Source: SAR324 cluster bacterium
GTDB lineage: Bacteria > SAR324 > XYD2-FULL-50-16
Assembly (NCBI GenBank): GCA_028280735.1
Contig: JANQLH010000101.1
Location: 1-57,553 of the forward strand
Direction: 5' to 3'
Length of the DNA stretch: 57,553 nt
Made by a program: the position numbers and the translations under genes. This document shows positions 53,644-57,553 of the stretch, in pieces. Each line of letters starts with the position of its first letter. Within the stretch, counting starts at the first letter, position 1. The notes below the pieces were generated by a model, which saw only the letters and a list, made by a program, of their open reading frames with translations, made no database searches and was not told the DNA's origin.

Positions 53644-54630
53644 ATGAACTTCTCCGGAATTTACGGACATGACAAAGTAAAAGAATACCTGTCCAAAGCC
53701 TTTGAGCTAAACAGAGTACCTTCTGCCTATCTGTTTCTTGGGGAAAACGGGATCGGTAAAAGCTCTGTCGTCTTTAAATTTGCACAACTGCTTAATTGCG
53801 AAACACACAGCATTTGCCACGTTTGTGATAACTGCCGTTTGTTTGATTCCGGCAAACACCCGGATTTCCATTTGGTGAAACGCAATGGCCAGTTTATTCG
53901 AATCGCCCAGATCCAGGAGCTGATTTCCCGGTTGAGCCTTAAATCGGCTTATGCCTCCAAACGAGTGGTCTTAATCCAAGAGGCAGACCGCCTTAACCAG
54001 GAATCCGCCAACAGTTTTTTGAAGATCCTTGAGGAACCACCACTTGATACCTTAATGGTTCTGACCGCGTCAGAAGAAAACATGTTGTTGGAAACCATAC
54101 TGTCCAGGTGTCAGAAAGTATCCTTTTCGCCGCTTTCCCGGGAAGTTTTAAAACGAATCATCACAGAGCGATTCGCAGTAAATGACAGTGAGATGGATTT
54201 CGTCATCAACTATTCCCGGGGACGAATCCGCAAAGATTTCATAGACAAGGTTGCAGTCTTAAACACCATGCGCAGGCAGGTATTGATCATGCTGTGCAGT
54301 TTGATCCTGGAAAACATGGTGGCTCACACAATTCAGATAGAACAATGGGTGAAAAAGGATCTGCATGAATACTTCCTTGAGTTCACAGCAATTTGGTTAA
54401 AAGACTTTATTTATCTTAAAATGGAAAATCCAGGGCAAATGACCAATCGGGATATGATTGACGAAATCGACATATCCGCAATTCATGCCGATCAAGAACA
54501 GTTGAATCAGGCTTTTGGATTGGTAATTGAAACCGAACTGGCGGTAAAGGCAAACGCCGGCAAGGTTCTGGCGTTGGAAAGTTTGATCATCCAGTTAAAG
54601 CAGTTATTTGAAGGAGAGATGGTCCTCTAA
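53644..54630 (+). CDS. holB: DNA polymerase III delta' subunit
   Basis: Part of the clamp loader. Seen: Walker A LFLGENGIGKSSVVFKFA, a zinc-binding Cys cluster (CETHSICHVCDNC), VVLIQEADRLNQESANSFLK, LEEPPLDTL and the arginine-finger SRC motif in ILSRCQKV. The C-terminal third is helical. 328 residues is typical. It starts immediately after tmk and abuts the convergent PilZ gene with no spacer. Confidence 0.95.
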   Translation: MNFSGIYGHDKVKEYLSKAFELNRVPSAYLFLGENGIGKSSVVFKFAQLLNCETHSICHVCDNCRLFDSGKHPDFHLVKRNGQFIRIAQIQELISRLSLKSAYASKRVVLIQEADRLNQESANSFLKILEEPPLDTLMVLTASEENMLLETILSRCQKVSFSPLSREVLKRIITERFAVNDSEMDFVINYSRGRIRKDFIDKVAVLNTMRRQVLIMLCSLILENMVAHTIQIEQWVKKDLHEYFLEFTAIWLKDFIYLKMENPGQMTNRDMIDEIDISAIHADQEQLNQAFGLVIETELAVKANAGKVLALESLIIQLKQLFEGEMVL

Positions 54631-55098
54631 TCAGTGCGTTCTAAGATCCTGGTGAATTCCAATTAATTGGGTTCCCACCTTGTAACTTTCGGATGTGTCT
54701 CCCTTGGCCGGTTCAACGTGCTTGACCAGGCAAATCGCCTTGTAAATTACATCTTCCCCGACAATTCCCAGGATAATTTCCTCATTTATGTCCAGGTTTT
54801 CATCGATCTGGATTTTCATTCCCATTTCACTGATATCCAGAATCAGAATCTTCACACTCTTTTTTTTCTTGGATGCCGATGACAGGTAAACGTTTGTAAC
54901 AACAGGATGTCTCTCATGCCTTCTACGTTCCTCCCCGGGTGTTGATCTGCCGATCAAGTCCTTTTCCGGGATCAGTATTTTTGGCAATAATGATATCAGG
55001 CAATTAGGGCAGATGTGCTGGGAAATGTTCGAAACTGATTCCTGATCATCCGAAAAGATAGTTGCTTTGTTACACCAGGCGCAGTTGGCTGTTAGCAT
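54631..55098 (-). CDS. PilZ-domain protein, putative c-di-GMP receptor
   Basis: A 155-residue protein. The N-terminal 35 residues have two CxxC pairs (CAWCNK and HICPNC) suggesting a small zinc ribbon. The C-terminal part is a PilZ domain with both c-di-GMP-binding signatures: RRRHERHPV (RxxxR type) and LDISEMGMKI (D/NxSxxG). It is 19 bp downstream of dnaE on the same strand and its stop abuts holB. Target process unknown. Confidence 0.88.
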   Translation of the reverse strand: MLTANCAWCNKATIFSDDQESVSNISQHICPNCLISLLPKILIPEKDLIGRSTPGEERRRHERHPVVTNVYLSSASKKKKSVKILILDISEMGMKIQIDENLDINEEIILGIVGEDVIYKAICLVKHVEPAKGDTSESYKVGTQLIGIHQDLRTH

Positions 55099-55117
55099 GA
55101 GACAGTCTTGATTTGGG

Positions 55118-57553
55118 TTAGTTTTCCTGTTGGACGCTCTGCTTTTCGTCCGTTTCGTTGTAAAGGAAGTTTAAGCTATTCAGCGGGAGTACTTCTTCCA
55201 GATCACTGACAAACTCTTCAGTAGGACAAATCCTTTCCGGTAATTCAATATCCACTCGACAATTGTTATCCGATTTAAGCGAGAGATCCACATAACAATC
55301 TCCCGGGTATCTTTCCATAATCTGTTTGATCGATTCAACATCGGATACTTCAGCGGATTCCGGCAGATCCAGCCTTAAATGGGTTGAATGCTCGGCCCTG
55401 ATATCGGGGATTGATTCAACATTCTGAGCAATCAGTCTGCGGGAATCATCTTCACTTTTTATGTATCCCGATATCAACACCGGATCATCAAACTCTTCCG
55501 CATCCAGTATATGAGAGGCAGCTTTAAATGATTTTGCAAATACCAGCACGTCCATCGTTCCCCACAGATCTTCAACTGTCAATAGTGCCCACTTCTCATT
55601 GTTCTTCTTGGACAGGCGAATCACTTTGGTGGCAATGACTCCGGCGATATTGATAACCTCTTTGAAACCAAATCGTCTGTCCGGAGCTTTTAAATCGGTG
55701 GTTCGATGAATCTTGGTGTAATGATTGATCTCCTCCGAATAGGAATGAAGCGGGTGGCCGGATATATAGAAACCAAGGGCTTCTTTCTCAAATTTCAGCC
55801 TGATTTTGGTTTTCCAGTCCGGTACCTTCGGAAGCTCAATTTTTGTGCGGCTTTTCTCTATTTCATCATCGGAAAGCAAATCGAAAAAGGAAACCTGGTT
55901 TTCGCGGATCATTGATTTCTCGGCATTGGCAAGAGACAAAATTTGATCCAGTCCCTCCAGAATGCACCTGCGGTTTATTTCCAGGGAATCAAAAACACCG
56001 GCTTTAACCAGGGCTTCCAAAACTCTTGAGTTGACTTTGGAGGTGTCGATTCGACTGAACACATCAACCAGGGTTTCAAACTTTTCGCATTCCTCCCTGG
56101 CCTGGAGGATACTTTTTAATGCAGTCTCACCCACATTTTTAATGGCATTCAATCCAAACCGAATCCTGCCTTTGTTGGCGGTGAAGATCAAATCGCTTTC
56201 ATTGATGTCGGGCGGTAATACTGGAATGTTCATGTCCTGGCATTCACTGATCAGTTTGACCACACTTTCGGGTTTGTTTCTTTCAATGGTTAACAATGCT
56301 GCCATGAAATCCACCGGATAGTTGGCTTTCAACCAGGCAGTCTGGTAGCTGATCAAGGCGTAGGCAGCGGAATGGGATTTGTTAAATCCGTATCCTGCAA
56401 ATTTATCAATTAAATCAAAAATATAATCTGCCTTTTCAGCATTAATATCGTTTTTGGCACAGCCTTTTTTAAAGGTTTCCCGTTGTTCCTGCAAAACTTC
56501 GGGGATTTTTTTACCAATGGCTCTCCTTAATATATCGGCTCCGCCCAGGGAAAAATCAGCCAGGACCTGTACCGTCCTCATAACTTGTTCCTGGTAAACC
56601 ATCACACCGTAGGTTTCATCAAGCACCGATTCCATTAAGGGATGGGGATAGCTTGTTTTTTGTCGGCCGTGTTTTCGTTCCACGTAATCATCCACCATGC
56701 CGGAGCCGAGTGGTCCCGGTCGGTACAATGCCACCAGGGCTATAATATCCTCGAAACAATCCGGTTTAAGCTTGCGGATCAGGGCTTTCATTCCTTCCGA
56801 TTCCAGCTGGAAAACCCCGGTGGTATCTCCTCGACACAACAACTTGAAAGTTTCGGGGTCATCCATGGGAATCAGGGAGATATCCAATTGATCTTCCGAG
56901 GATTGCCTTTTGTTGATTAACTCTACCGTTTTATCAATGATAGTCAGGTTACGCAGACCCAAAAAGTCGAATTTTACAGCTCCCTGGTCCTCTGCGTATT
57001 TCATGGTGAATTGAGACTGAATGCCGTCTCCTTTAGTGGGAGTGCAGGTCGGCATCACATCAGTGATTGCGGAATCCATAATAATCACCCCGGCTGCGTG
57101 GGTGGAAAGGTTATTATTCATTCCTTCCAGCGCCAATGCTGTCTTAATCAGCTTTTGCTCAACATCGGAACCGCTTGTCGCCATCTCCTTGAGTTTGGGC
57201 TCCGTCTCCATCACTTTGGTTAAGGTGATACCCAGGTCATCCGGCACCAGCTTGGCTATTTTATCAGCCTCGGCAAAGGGTATATCCAGAACACGAGCAA
57301 CACCCCTGATAGCACCTTTCGCCTTCAGAGAACCAATGGCCGATATTTGGCAGACGTTTTTCTCCCCGTATTTTTGCTTCACATAATCGATAACACGTTC
57401 CCGACCTTCCACTTCGAAATCGATATCAAAGTCAGGCATGCTCACTCGTTCGGGATTGAGAAAGCGCTCAAACAGCAGGTCATACTTTATAGGGTCAAGA
57501 TCCGTAATCTCAAGAGCATAAGCCACCAGCGCGATCATCAACCACGGCCAGGG
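55118..57553 (-). CDS. dnaE: DNA polymerase III alpha subunit, 3' part
   Basis: The replicative polymerase, truncated by the right edge. About 807 C-terminal residues are visible. They start LVAYALEITDLDP and include FERFLNPERVSMPDFDIDFE with two catalytic Asp, the thumb/fingers region (YRPGPLGSGMVDDYVERKHG in part, YGFNKSHSAAYALISYQTAWL in part), a helix-hairpin-helix region and an OB fold (INIAGVIATKVIRLSKKNNE). The PHP and first palm portions lie outside. Just before LVAYAL the conserved PGRG codons appear in a different frame (last 15 bases of the window), so either a frameshift or poor sequence exists at the edge. Confidence 0.95.
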   Translation of the reverse strand, partial: PWPWLMIALVAYALEITDLDPIKYDLLFERFLNPERVSMPDFDIDFEVEGRERVIDYVKQKYGEKNVCQISAIGSLKAKGAIRGVARVLDIPFAEADKIAKLVPDDLGITLTKVMETEPKLKEMATSGSDVEQKLIKTALALEGMNNNLSTHAAGVIIMDSAITDVMPTCTPTKGDGIQSQFTMKYAEDQGAVKFDFLGLRNLTIIDKTVELINKRQSSEDQLDISLIPMDDPETFKLLCRGDTTGVFQLESEGMKALIRKLKPDCFEDIIALVALYRPGPLGSGMVDDYVERKHGRQKTSYPHPLMESVLDETYGVMVYQEQVMRTVQVLADFSLGGADILRRAIGKKIPEVLQEQRETFKKGCAKNDINAEKADYIFDLIDKFAGYGFNKSHSAAYALISYQTAWLKANYPVDFMAALLTIERNKPESVVKLISECQDMNIPVLPPDINESDLIFTANKGRIRFGLNAIKNVGETALKSILQAREECEKFETLVDVFSRIDTSKVNSRVLEALVKAGVFDSLEINRRCILEGLDQILSLANAEKSMIRENQVSFFDLLSDDEIEKSRTKIELPKVPDWKTKIRLKFEKEALGFYISGHPLHSYSEEINHYTKIHRTTDLKAPDRRFGFKEVINIAGVIATKVIRLSKKNNEKWALLTVEDLWGTMDVLVFAKSFKAASHILDAEEFDDPVLISGYIKSEDDSRRLIAQNVESIPDIRAEHSTHLRLDLPESAEVSDVESIKQIMERYPGDCYVDLSLKSDNNCRVDIELPERICPTEEFVSDLEEVLPLNSLNFLYNETDEKQSVQQEN

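Overview
The window reads as a chromosomal segment of a Gram-negative bacterium of moderate GC content. It carries lipopolysaccharide (kdsA), peptidoglycan (murA) and non-mevalonate isoprenoid (ispD) genes, a tripartite RND efflux operon, a type IV pilin-like gene and an F1 ATP synthase operon with two different b-type stator subunits. Separate b and b' genes, an exported-looking b subunit and an F1 operon lacking the a and c genes are common in deltaproteobacteria-like lineages (SAR324-type bacteria would also fit). This placement is inference only. No rRNA, tRNA or CRISPR array was seen. A perfect ParB-binding (parS) consensus at 17452-17467, with two one-mismatch sites inside ispD and ubiX, suggests the segment lies in the origin-proximal part of the chromosome.

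Layout. 1-4.8 kb: the 3' part of a class I adenylate cyclase homologue, then a reverse-strand group yjbQ-proA-rnhA. 5-11 kb: reverse-strand atp operon (b', b, delta, alpha, gamma, beta, epsilon in transcription order) with a recognisable promoter and a perfect inverted repeat at its end. 11.3-16.4 kb: forward ispD, a 304-bp MITE-like element, rimO, yebC, ruvC (no normal start codon visible), ruvA, ssb. 16.5-20.5 kb: reverse miaA and a large exported TPR protein with the parS site between them. 20.9-23.3 kb: kdsA, tyrA, a pilin-like gene. 24-30 kb: reverse TolC-adaptor-RND efflux operon. 30.5-36.2 kb: ubiX, prfC, serA, serC, proC.

36.7-46.5 kb is the accessory part. It holds a 2181-residue SpvB/VCBS/RHS polymorphic toxin with a small C-terminal toxin-like tip, an adjacent DUF4279-like putative immunity gene, and a three-gene cassette with overlapping starts and stops: an HNH nuclease fused to an ABC-3C-type C-terminal domain, a small middle component and a DUF2326-like ABC ATPase. 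I read the cassette as an ABC three-component conflict (probably anti-phage) system. It and the toxin/immunity pair are the most interesting content. 46.5-57.5 kb returns to housekeeping: an MBL-fold hydrolase, an orphan VapB-like antitoxin, pruA, an AmmeMemoRadiSam radical SAM gene, a MurA with Asp in place of the fosfomycin-target Cys, a broken HigA antitoxin, tmk, holB, a PilZ protein and the 3' part of dnaE, whose frame breaks in the last bases of the window.

Limits: all family assignments are by eye from motifs and remembered family sequences. No search, structure prediction or gene-finding model was run.
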